Assembly (NCBI RefSeq): GCF_002968575.1
Contig: NZ_PVBM01000014.1
Span: forward strand, 81,425-145,424
From: Neorhizobium huautlense
GTDB taxonomy: Bacteria; Pseudomonadota; Alphaproteobacteria; Rhizobiales; Rhizobiaceae
Length of the DNA: 64,000 nt
Direction: 5' to 3'
The position numbers and the translations under genes were made by a program. Every line of letters starts with the position of its first letter. The stretch's first letter is position 1. Positions 34,547-42,805 of the stretch are shown piece by piece. The notes beneath the pieces were generated by a model. The model worked only from the letters and a program-made list of their open reading frames with translations. It did not search any database and was not told the origin of the DNA.

Positions 34547-35560
34547 ATGAAGCCGGACACTCTGCGTCTCGAAGATAACAGCGATCTTCATCATGATGTC
34601 GGCATCGTGGTCATCGGACGAAATGAAGGCGAACGCCTCATCAATTGCCTCAGATCCCTGGGCCTATATGCGAAGCGGGCGATTTATGTCGATTCAGCAT
34701 CTTCGGACGGAAGTGCCCAGGCGGCAGCGCACCTTTGCGCGAAGGTGCTGCCCCTCGATCTGTCAGCGCCATTTACCGCCGCACGCGCACGCAATGCCGG
34801 TTTCGAGGCCCTTATGCAGCTTTGGCCGCAAACCACCTTCGTACAATTTGTCGATGGCGACTGCGAGCTCGACAGCGACTGGATCGATACCGCAGTTGCC
34901 TTCCTCTCGACGCACGAGGATGTTGCGCTTGTTTTCGGGCGCCGTCGCGAACGATATCCGGAGCGAACGCTGTTCAACGCAATGTGCGACCGCGAGTGGG
35001 ATGGAAAGCCTGGTGAAGTCGCGGAATGCGGCGGGGACATACTGGCAAGAGCCTCCGTCATCAGGGAATTTGGCGGCTACTCCGGTCATCTGATCGCAGG
35101 GGAAGAACCTGAACTTTGCGTCCGCTTGCGGGAAAGGCGCTGGAAGATCTGGCGGCTCCCATCCGAAATGACCCGTCATGATGCGAACATGAGCCGCGTG
35201 AGCCAATGGTGGCTGAGGAGCGTTCGTTGCGGGCACGCCTATGCTCAGGTGTCTTATCTCCACCGCAAGTCGCCCGTCCGAATATGGGCTCGCAACGTTA
35301 GACGCGCCGTTTTCTGGGCTGGCGTCCTGCCGCTTGCAACGGCTCTGGGCACGCTCCTGCATCCAGCCGCCATCGGGCTTCTGCTGGCCTATCCGCTCCA
35401 GTCGCTGCGGATGGCACAGCGGATGGCCCCGACCACGTCAAATCGGTGGTCTTACGCGACCTTCGATGTCCTGGGGAAATTCGCCGAATTGCAAGGAATA
35501 GTTCAGTTCCACATGAACCGATTGAGCAACCGTCAGCAGCGGATCATCGAGTATAAGTAG
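34547..35560 (+). CDS. glycosyltransferase family 2
   Basis: 337 residues; an ATCGGAGGC sequence lies shortly before the ATG. GT-A motifs: VGIVVIGRNEGERLINCLRS, YVDSASSDGS, FTAARARNAGFE, FVQFVDGDCELDSDW. GGYSGHLIAGEEPELCVRLRERRW is the usual acceptor-side ED motif region. A C-terminal hydrophobic segment (about 245-285) suggests membrane association. It lies between two minus-strand genes with its own 210-base upstream region. It probably contributes another sugar to the repeat unit. Donor unknown. Confidence 0.87.
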   Translation: MKPDTLRLEDNSDLHHDVGIVVIGRNEGERLINCLRSLGLYAKRAIYVDSASSDGSAQAAAHLCAKVLPLDLSAPFTAARARNAGFEALMQLWPQTTFVQFVDGDCELDSDWIDTAVAFLSTHEDVALVFGRRRERYPERTLFNAMCDREWDGKPGEVAECGGDILARASVIREFGGYSGHLIAGEEPELCVRLRERRWKIWRLPSEMTRHDANMSRVSQWWLRSVRCGHAYAQVSYLHRKSPVRIWARNVRRAVFWAGVLPLATALGTLLHPAAIGLLLAYPLQSLRMAQRMAPTTSNRWSYATFDVLGKFAELQGIVQFHMNRLSNRQQRIIEYK

Positions 35561-35634
35561 AGCCGATGAAGCTAATCACGGGAACTGACGGCCTCTGCAT
35601 TCCCGAATAAAGCCTCTTTCCATAGCTGCGGCTA

Positions 35635-37206
35635 TCAGCGCGGGTCTATCACCCGCATTTTTCCGGAATCAGCGCCGGGCCGAATGAGAATCGGCGCCAA
35701 ACCGACGCCGATGCGTCTCATCCGCGCTTTGACCGCCGGTCGCACTTCCCACTCAATAGAGGGGCCGCGTGCAAGAACCGCAGCCGTTATCCCTGAGAAA
35801 GCCCAATAGATATACGGAATGACCGTTGCGCTGCTGGTGGTGGCTATGGTGAACAGCATGGCTATCAAGATGGCGAGAATTCCCTGATAGCTCACAAGAA
35901 CGGACTTGTTTGCCAGGAAAAGGCCCAAGAGTTTAGCTGCCAACAGCCCGAAGAACATCACGAACAGGAAAAGGCCAATCAACCCGTGGTGGAGGGCGAT
36001 CTGCAGATAGGTATTGACCACATCCACGATGCCCTGACCCTGTATCATTCTCAACATCTCCGGCTCCGTGAGAAATGTCTCAGAACCGAAAAGCGGGTAA
36101 CGCTCGATGACGAGCAGTGAATTCTCAACAAGCATCGCGCGATAGGTCTCGCTGCCCCTGTCGGCAGAGCCGATAAATGGGAGCAGGTTGGTGAATCGAT
36201 CGATGAAGGACGGTCGTAGAAATGCCAGGATAATCATCCCAGGGGATGCCGCGGCAAGCAATTTGAGCGAAGCCCGCAGATTGGTCAGCAGCAGAACCGT
36301 GGCACAGAGCGCAAGGCCCAGCCAGGGACCACGAGAGACGCTCGACAGCAGCCCGACTACAAGTATACCGAGAGCTATATAGCGCCAGGAGTCCCAATGG
36401 CGCTGGGTGCGCAAGGCGAGCAGACATCCGCCTCCGGTCATGCAAAGAAAGCCAAAAGCGATGGATTCAACCGATGTGGTCGCAGCCCGCAACAGACCGT
36501 CGCGGAAAAGGTAGCTCGTCATGAGGACAAAGTCCCACTCGAGGATGACCACATAATAAACCCGCCAGTTTCGCCAGATCTCGAAAACGCCGATCGCGGC
36601 AAGAGGCAGGGCGGCAACCACAAAAGCCAGTAGGACGCGGTTGATATCGAGCGCCGACCGGAGCGACCGGCTGAAAACAAAATAGGGAAGCAAAATATCC
36701 AAGAAATATGTCGGCACAACACGGAGGATCGAATTGATATCGTTCAATCGCAGGGAAAGGACGGTGATAAACCCGAAATACGCGAGCACCGGCAGATCAA
36801 GACCCCGCATTCGCCTGTTTTCGGGCTCTCGCCAGAGTTTGATTGCGAGGGGAAGGAGGATGAGTATCGCCAACAGCCGCGGCGGCTCAAGATCGATGAT
36901 CCTGTTGAAGACGCCGGGGATGCCGACGCCGATCGGTACGCATGGCGCCACAAACATGAGAACCACATAAAGCAGCAAGGGCTGCTTTGAATTCCGATGG
37001 ATGTATATGCTGATGAGCGCAAGCCCAGCAGAAAAATCAAAAAAGCTGCTCGAGATAAAAGTGACGCAAGTGGCGGCGAGCCAACAGTTCCGCCACAAAT
37101 TAAATTCCGCCTCCTCTATGAGCGGCAAAGCGATTTTCTTCGCTACATAGAGCACGGGGACGCTGATAAGCAGAACATATACCAGCGCTCGAATATATTC
37201 AGGCAT
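35635..37206 (-). CDS. O-antigen ligase/polymerase-like membrane protein (Wzy candidate)
   Basis: About 523 residues from the ATG at 37204-37206 (MPEYIRALVYVLL); 14 residues upstream in the frame are polar and probably not translated. It has about 12 hydrophobic helices and a large loop in the C-terminal half, with the SVSRGPWLGLALC segment (R-G-P/x-W-x-G) seen in the O-antigen ligase/Wzy family, and a loop near the end of TM10 with EMLRMIQGQG. The locus has a flippase, chain-length protein and export protein but no other polymerase candidate, so it most likely polymerises repeat units in the periplasm. Sequence identity in this family is low. Confidence 0.85.
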   Translation of the reverse strand: MPEYIRALVYVLLISVPVLYVAKKIALPLIEEAEFNLWRNCWLAATCVTFISSSFFDFSAGLALISIYIHRNSKQPLLLYVVLMFVAPCVPIGVGIPGVFNRIIDLEPPRLLAILILLPLAIKLWREPENRRMRGLDLPVLAYFGFITVLSLRLNDINSILRVVPTYFLDILLPYFVFSRSLRSALDINRVLLAFVVAALPLAAIGVFEIWRNWRVYYVVILEWDFVLMTSYLFRDGLLRAATTSVESIAFGFLCMTGGGCLLALRTQRHWDSWRYIALGILVVGLLSSVSRGPWLGLALCATVLLLTNLRASLKLLAAASPGMIILAFLRPSFIDRFTNLLPFIGSADRGSETYRAMLVENSLLVIERYPLFGSETFLTEPEMLRMIQGQGIVDVVNTYLQIALHHGLIGLFLFVMFFGLLAAKLLGLFLANKSVLVSYQGILAILIAMLFTIATTSSATVIPYIYWAFSGITAAVLARGPSIEWEVRPAVKARMRRIGVGLAPILIRPGADSGKMRVIDPR

Positions 37207-37554
37207 AGCTAGAGTGTCCGCGCGCCGAAAAGGTGGACGGAACAACAACAGGCCCGTGGCTGATCCTCACCATGTGAGCGTCCCTTGCCGTTGCGCAGGA
37301 ATTGCGCATCCAGGCTCAGGCTACACGTATGGATCACCTTCCCCCACCTGTCCAAAAGAATGAGCGCCTAGCACGATAGGTGACTGCCGTATCCATTCGG
37401 ATTGCTTGCTCAAAACCGAATGAGATCGCTGGATAGGAAGCACGGCGACTACCAGGCATCGCGGCGCCCGACGCTGTGCCTAAGGAGGGTCAGCCGGGAA
37501 GGTAACCAAAGCGATCCCACGAGATATCTAAAGTCGTGACGGCGGTGCCAAGCA
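37207..37554 (+). other. 348-base divergent intergenic region
   Basis: It separates the Wzy-like gene from the GT4 gene at 37,555. It contains an AAGGAGG at 37482-37488 with no start codon at usable distance. No coding frame or clear dyad was found. Promoters for both flanking genes are expected here. Confidence 0.4.
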
Positions 37555-38793
37555 ATGGAAGACAATATTTCGGATCTTGTCGTAGTGCCGGATGATGCAG
37601 GCGATCGCCTGAGAGCCAGTCTCGGCCTAAGGCCGAGTGAAACTCCACGGATTGCGTTTATCGCTGGACCTGGCGATGTCGCAGGGACGTTCGACTATTG
37701 GATGGAAGGACGTTTCGATCCCCGCACGCCCGTCGTCGCCTATTCGACCATGTTCTACACGCTTGTAGAGAAACTGGAGGCCATGGCGCTCGTCATTGCG
37801 GAACCGGAGAAACTGCCCCGACATCGCGATCCTCGCTTCCGTTTCATAAGCGTTCCCCGCGCCCGGCCTCCCGGCCGCATCGCTTATCGAAAGGCCGGCC
37901 TCGCCTTCAGCTGGAAAGTCCTTCGAGAACTTCGCAAGTACGAGCCGCATATCGTGCTGCTGGGTGTGGATACGCCTTGGCTGTTGATCGCCTCTATCCC
38001 GAAAAACACTCGTATCATTTTGACGGCCCATACCAATTTCTGGCCTATGGGCCTCAAGCCGGTTTCCCTCAAAGCGCGAATCAAACACCAGATAGCAAGC
38101 GTGCTGATGCATCGGGTATCGGCAGGCGTTTGCACCTCCGAGGAAACCAGACGACAGGTGATCGAAATTCGACGTGACTTGATTGGCAGCCTATACACGG
38201 AAGTCCCCCAGGTGCTTTCGAGATTTCTAAAGCCCCCCCGCCAACTGGAGCGGCTGAGAAACATTCTGTTTCTGGGGCGGTTGCAGGAAGAAAAGGGTGT
38301 CTATGATCTTTTGTCCGCGTTTGAAAAAGCAGCATGCCGCCACCCCGACTTGACCCTCTCCTTTGCCGGCAAAGGCGAGGCCGATGATGGGTTACGGCAG
38401 CGGATTGCCGCCTCGCCCGTTCGCAATCAGATCAGGATGCTTGGCCAACTGGATGCGCAAGAGGTTCATCAACAGCTGGAGCGGGCGGACGTTCTGGTTT
38501 GCCCGACCCGCAGCAATCTTCCCGAAGGCCTGGCCCTTGTCGTGGTGGAAGCAGCAGTACATGCTGTTCCCGCGGTACTCAGCTCAGTGGTGCCGGCAAA
38601 GGAGCTCGTGGAGAACGCCTGCATCGAATTTCCGGCCGACAATATCGAGGCGCTTGCTTCTGCTCTCATGATGCTTGCTGACGATGCCGGCAAACTGCAT
38701 GAGCTGCAGGAAAGGTTGGCCGTAGACCGAGAGAAATTCTTCGATAGGTCATTATCCTGGGGCAGCCAGCTATACAGCGCCTTTGTGACCTAG
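37555..38793 (+). CDS. glycosyltransferase family 4
   Basis: 412 residues. The C-terminal GT-B half is clear: LFLGRLQEEKGVYDLLSA, LSFAGKGEADDGL, RMLGQLDAQEVHQQLERADV, PTRSNLPEGLALVVVEAAVH and AVPAVLSSVVPAKELV. The N-terminal half is less typical (IAFIAGPGDVAGTFDYWMEG) and may define the acceptor. No good Shine-Dalgarno precedes the ATG, so the exact start is uncertain. It is the last polysaccharide gene before the secretion operon and is convergent with it across 485 bases. Confidence 0.85.
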   Translation: MEDNISDLVVVPDDAGDRLRASLGLRPSETPRIAFIAGPGDVAGTFDYWMEGRFDPRTPVVAYSTMFYTLVEKLEAMALVIAEPEKLPRHRDPRFRFISVPRARPPGRIAYRKAGLAFSWKVLRELRKYEPHIVLLGVDTPWLLIASIPKNTRIILTAHTNFWPMGLKPVSLKARIKHQIASVLMHRVSAGVCTSEETRRQVIEIRRDLIGSLYTEVPQVLSRFLKPPRQLERLRNILFLGRLQEEKGVYDLLSAFEKAACRHPDLTLSFAGKGEADDGLRQRIAASPVRNQIRMLGQLDAQEVHQQLERADVLVCPTRSNLPEGLALVVVEAAVHAVPAVLSSVVPAKELVENACIEFPADNIEALASALMMLADDAGKLHELQERLAVDREKFFDRSLSWGSQLYSAFVT

Positions 38794-39278
38794 GATTCAG
38801 AGGCCTCAGCCGGCTGTTCAGTATATTACCGGATCCACCGCGTCCTGCCCAGAATCAACAATGAAGTCACCTGCAACTCTAGATCAGAATTAAATAATCC
38901 CGGGGAAACGGGAGTAGATATTAGAGATGAGAAATTCTAGTGGAACGCGCTCATTTGATTATTATCAATTCTACACCCTCTTCAACTGACTATTAGCTTC
39001 CGACCCACGACCTAATCCATTTGATGGAGTTGATATTGGCCGCGAGTAGGCGAATATTAGCTCTACCAAACAGATTGCTGAAGGCTCGAACGGGAAAAAC
39101 GGTCGGGCCTTCTCCTTTTGGAAGAGCCAACATCACGCCAGCGTTATGTTGAGGCCGCCGGGATCGGCTCTTCCATCCACCCTTGAGTTCCAGAAGCTTA
39201 GATCACCCCCCGGGCGGACTATTGGCATCCGCATGGGCGAAGAGCCTGCGATGAATTGCGATAGAGTGACGTCCCAAG
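38794..39278. other. 485-base convergent intergenic region
   Basis: AT-rich at 38870-39070 with no supported gene. A hairpin at 39081-39111 may be a shared terminator. Otherwise nothing is recognised. Confidence 0.4.
39081..39119. terminator. possible terminator between convergent units
   Basis: AAGGCTCG (39081-39088) can pair with CGGGCCTT (39104-39111), with one G-U pair, and is followed by a pyrimidine/T-rich tail TCTCCTTTT. It lies between the convergent GT4 gene and the secretion operon, and could act in either direction. The loop is long, so confidence is low. Confidence 0.3.
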
Positions 39279-40619
39279 TCAGCGTTCGGTAAATGCTCTC
39301 GACATGCTGTCGGTGATGGGCTTGACCAGATAGCTGAAGAACGTCCGCACGGCCGTTTGAATCATGATCTCCGCCGGCATCCCTGGCTGGGGAGAAAAAC
39401 CTTTCACGCGCGAGATTTCCTCTGAGGAAACCTTGATGCGGGCAATGTAGACGTCTTGGTCTGCCATAGTCATCTTGTTGTCCTCCAGAGCATCGGCCGA
39501 GATATAAAAGACCTCGCCGTTCAGGACAGGCGTGGTGCGCTGGTTGAGTGCGGTGAGCCGGACAGTGGCTTTCTGACCGACCTTGACGCTGTCGATCTCA
39601 TTACGCCGTACTTTGGCTTCGATGATCAACGGCACGGCGGCGGGCAGAATCTCCATGATTCCTTTGCCGCTTTCGATGACGCCACCGTTTGTATGATAAT
39701 AAGTTCGAACAACCGTGCCGGAGACCGGTGCCAGGATAGTGGTTCGACGCAGGACGTCATCTGCTTCGCGCGATTGTTCCCGTGCTGCGTCACGCTCACC
39801 CTGGATCGATTGCAAACGATCGAGGGCGTCCTCGCGATATGCTTCTTCAGCCTGCGCGATCTGCTGCTGTCCCTTCAGCGACTGAGCGCCGGTTTCGGCA
39901 ATCTCCGAGGTGAGACGCCCTATCTGGCCTTCGGCATCGGCGATCGCTCGCTGCAGTGCCTTGACCTCCGTTGCCCGGAGAAGACCTTTTACCAACAAGG
40001 CCCGTTTCGTTTCATGTTCGTCCTGCAACAGCACGAGCTGCCGCGATATGGCCTCGCGATGTCGTACATATCCTTCGGCCCGGAATTCCAGAGCCTTCAT
40101 GTTCTGCCTCAGCAAAGTCAGTTCCGTCGCAAGCTTGATGCGCTGAGCCTTGAAGTTAAGCTGCTGTGTCAGCACGATCGAAGAGACGTCCGGATCATCC
40201 TTGAATTGCTCCAGGATGCCCGAAATTTCCATATTCTCGGCGCCCTGCGCCTGAGCTGCGAGGCGGGCTGCTGTGGCCTCCAGCCTGATACGGCGGAGGA
40301 ACAGCTCACGTTTCTTGGAGAGCGCCGCCGTCTCGTCAAGCAGGACCAGGGGCTGGTTTTCGACCACCTGGTCGCCTTCCTTCACCAGCAACTCCTTGAT
40401 GATGCCGCCCTCGAAATGCTGCACGACCTTGTTACGGCCGGTAGCCACGAAACTTCCCTGGGAAATGACCGCAGCGGCCAGCGGCGCCGTCGCAGCCCAG
40501 GTTCCGAATCCTCCAAAAGCCACCGCGGTCAGCACCAATCCCGCCACTGTCTGCTTCCAGACCGAGCGAGGGACTTCGGAATACCACTCTAGATCATGAA
40601 CCTTTACAACGGCCGACAT
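39279..40619 (-). CDS. type I secretion membrane-fusion protein (HlyD/PrsE family)
   Basis: 446 residues; AGGAGC lies 7 bases before the ATG. One membrane helix at about 25-45 is followed by a biotinyl-lipoyl-like half (VISQGSFVATGRNKVVQHFEGG, VKEGDQVVENQPLVLLDE), a long coiled coil (about 110-290), the second lipoyl half (TTILAPVSGTVVRTYYHTNGG) and a beta-barrel (EAKVRRNEIDSVKVGQ), ending with GFSPQPGMPAEIMIQT. This is the standard adaptor linking an ABC exporter to a TolC-like outer membrane channel. It is nine bases downstream of the ABC gene. No TolC-like gene is in the window, so an outer membrane partner must be encoded elsewhere. Confidence 0.93.
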   Translation of the reverse strand: MSAVVKVHDLEWYSEVPRSVWKQTVAGLVLTAVAFGGFGTWAATAPLAAAVISQGSFVATGRNKVVQHFEGGIIKELLVKEGDQVVENQPLVLLDETAALSKKRELFLRRIRLEATAARLAAQAQGAENMEISGILEQFKDDPDVSSIVLTQQLNFKAQRIKLATELTLLRQNMKALEFRAEGYVRHREAISRQLVLLQDEHETKRALLVKGLLRATEVKALQRAIADAEGQIGRLTSEIAETGAQSLKGQQQIAQAEEAYREDALDRLQSIQGERDAAREQSREADDVLRRTTILAPVSGTVVRTYYHTNGGVIESGKGIMEILPAAVPLIIEAKVRRNEIDSVKVGQKATVRLTALNQRTTPVLNGEVFYISADALEDNKMTMADQDVYIARIKVSSEEISRVKGFSPQPGMPAEIMIQTAVRTFFSYLVKPITDSMSRAFTER

Positions 40620-40628
40620 CTCTTGCTC

Positions 40629-42794
40629 CTATTGTAACTGGTGGCCAAAAGAGCCGGAATTGATGTTGATCCCGCGAGCTTCTATCGCGTTCAGCACGTC
40701 CATTCGCATGCCGAACAACGCCACTGTGCCGTTGACGAGCAGAAGGATCTTGTCGACGCTGTTCAGAAGTGCAGGCCGTTGGGTGATCGTCGCCACGGTA
40801 ATCCCGCTTTCCTTGGCATGCTGGAGAGCCCGCAGCAGAGCGGCATCGCCGGCATTGTCGAGGTTCGAATTCGGTTCATCCAGCACGACGAGGCGAGGAT
40901 CCCCAAAAAACGCTCTGGCGAGAGCGATGCGCTGCTTTTGGCCACCCGAAAGCGGCGAACCATCGGCGGCGACCACGGTTTCGTAGCCATGCGGCAAACT
41001 GGCGATCATTTCGTGGACATCAGCAAGCATGGCTGCGCGGTAGATCTGTTCGTCCTCGACGTCCTGCCTCATCCGCGCGATATTCGACTTGATGGTTCCG
41101 GGGAAGAGCTGAACGTCCTGCGGCAGGTAGCCGATATTTTCCCCGAACTGCCTTTGATCCCAGTTGCGAAGATCCATGAGATCCAGCCGAACGCTGCCTG
41201 AGGTCGGAAGGATCGACCCGACCAGCATCTTGCCAAGCGTTGTTTTTCCGGCTCCCGAATTGCCGATGATGGCGAGAGAATCGCCCGGCTGAAGGGAAAA
41301 CGCGATGCCATTCAAAACAACCCGCTTTGTGCCCTGCGGGACATAGAGCAACCTCTCCACATCCAGCCGACCCTCCGGCTTCGGAAGATTCAGCCGATCG
41401 AAGTTGAGAGGCGACGATTTCAGCAAGGCGGTGATCCGGCCATAGGCGGATTTCGACTGGCTGTATTGATTCCATCCTTCGATCGCGCCTTCGATCGGCG
41501 CCAGCGCACGTCCGGCGATGATGGAGGCCGCAATGACCATACCGCCGGTGAGTTGGCCCTCGATCGACAGGAATGCTCCCCAACCAAGCATGGCGATCTG
41601 GGTCAACAGACGGCAGGCTTTGGAAACGGCGGCGATGGTGATGTTCCGGTCCTGGGCAATAACCTGCGCTCGCAAGGAGGAGGCCGTGTCTTTGCCCCAC
41701 ATCTGGACAGTCTCGGGGATCATAGCGAGCGCATTGATGATCTGCGAATTGCGGGACATGGATTCCAGGTGAAGATTGGCCTTTATCTGGGCGGTATTGG
41801 CCTCCGCGAACGGATCCGCTGTCATACGCTGGTTGACCATCGTAAAGGCGAGCAGCAGGACTGCCGTCAGGATCACGATAGCACCGAGATGCGGGTGGAT
41901 CAGGAAGACGGCAAGGACGAACAGCGGAGCGATCGGCGCATCCAGGAATGAAAGAAGGGTGCGGGATACGAGGAAGGACCGAACCTGCTGAAGGTCGCCG
42001 AGCACCTGATATTCCCGACCGTTGCTTTGAAGCGAAGCCCTTGCCGCAGCACTGAGGATCGGAGCGCCGAGCTGCGCGGCCACTTCGACGGCGGTCCGCA
42101 TGAGGATGAAACGGCGAAGTGCATCAAAAGCGGCCTGCAGAATGACCGCACCCACGATCACGATCGTCAGCATGATCAGCGTGTCGAGAGACCGGCTGGT
42201 CAGCACCCGATCCGATATCTGGAACAGGTATATGGGGATCGCCAGCACAAGGATATTACTTGCGATCGTAAACAGCATCACGATCGCCAGATTGATCCGG
42301 ACAGCCTTGATACCCGCGCGCAGGCTCGCCGAGAAGTCTATCGGCGCCAGACGCTTGTGGAAGGAGGTACCGCCGCCGCCCGAACCGGTACCGCCGCCGG
42401 TAGAGGGTGATTTCGCAAATTTGCCGCTCTCGGTGCGAAGAGGGCCGGTGTCACCGTCGATGGTGATCATTCCCTCGGGCGCCTTGGCTTCGGTGGCTTC
42501 CCGCACTGCGGGTTTCGGTTTGACCTCGATTTGGGGCTCAATGACTTTGTCCGTCACCGGCAGAGCAACGATGTCCGCTCCTTCAGGATTCTGAGCGTCG
42601 CGTGGCGGGTTCTGGAGAATTTTCTTGGTTTCAAGTCGGGACACGGTTGCCGAGGTGGCGGCGTTATCGTTCGATAGCTTCAGACACTCTTCCACGGCGT
42701 GCTCCAGCTTGACATAGATATCCTCATCATTGAGTTGCGGGTTTTGGTTGTCGGTTGGCTGCGGTCGCTCAACCCGTGTTTGGGTATCCGGCAT
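40629..42794 (-). CDS. type I secretion ABC transporter (PrsD-like) with long N-terminal extension
   Basis: About 721 residues from the ATG at 42794, which has AAGGGGGG 5 bases upstream; the ATG at 42809 lacks a site. Residues 1-150 are a polar extension ending in a Gly-rich linker (STGGGTGSGGGGTS), with no C39 peptidase motif. Six membrane helices follow (about 160-430), then an ATPase with GNSGAGKTTLGKML near 513, YLPQDVQLFP, LSGGQKQRIALARA near 613 and LVVLDEPNSNLD. It energises export of unfolded substrates directly to the outside. The adjacent genes for repeat proteins are the obvious cargo. The extension is longer than in typical PrsD/HlyB-like exporters. Confidence 0.93.
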   Translation of the reverse strand: MPDTQTRVERPQPTDNQNPQLNDEDIYVKLEHAVEECLKLSNDNAATSATVSRLETKKILQNPPRDAQNPEGADIVALPVTDKVIEPQIEVKPKPAVREATEAKAPEGMITIDGDTGPLRTESGKFAKSPSTGGGTGSGGGGTSFHKRLAPIDFSASLRAGIKAVRINLAIVMLFTIASNILVLAIPIYLFQISDRVLTSRSLDTLIMLTIVIVGAVILQAAFDALRRFILMRTAVEVAAQLGAPILSAAARASLQSNGREYQVLGDLQQVRSFLVSRTLLSFLDAPIAPLFVLAVFLIHPHLGAIVILTAVLLLAFTMVNQRMTADPFAEANTAQIKANLHLESMSRNSQIINALAMIPETVQMWGKDTASSLRAQVIAQDRNITIAAVSKACRLLTQIAMLGWGAFLSIEGQLTGGMVIAASIIAGRALAPIEGAIEGWNQYSQSKSAYGRITALLKSSPLNFDRLNLPKPEGRLDVERLLYVPQGTKRVVLNGIAFSLQPGDSLAIIGNSGAGKTTLGKMLVGSILPTSGSVRLDLMDLRNWDQRQFGENIGYLPQDVQLFPGTIKSNIARMRQDVEDEQIYRAAMLADVHEMIASLPHGYETVVAADGSPLSGGQKQRIALARAFFGDPRLVVLDEPNSNLDNAGDAALLRALQHAKESGITVATITQRPALLNSVDKILLLVNGTVALFGMRMDVLNAIEARGININSGSFGHQLQ

Positions 42795-42805
42795 GCTTCC
42801 CCCCT

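Noticed and set aside
37482..37488. AAGGAGG as evidence for an extra small gene
   Set aside because: No ATG, GTG or TTG start occurs at suitable distance downstream.
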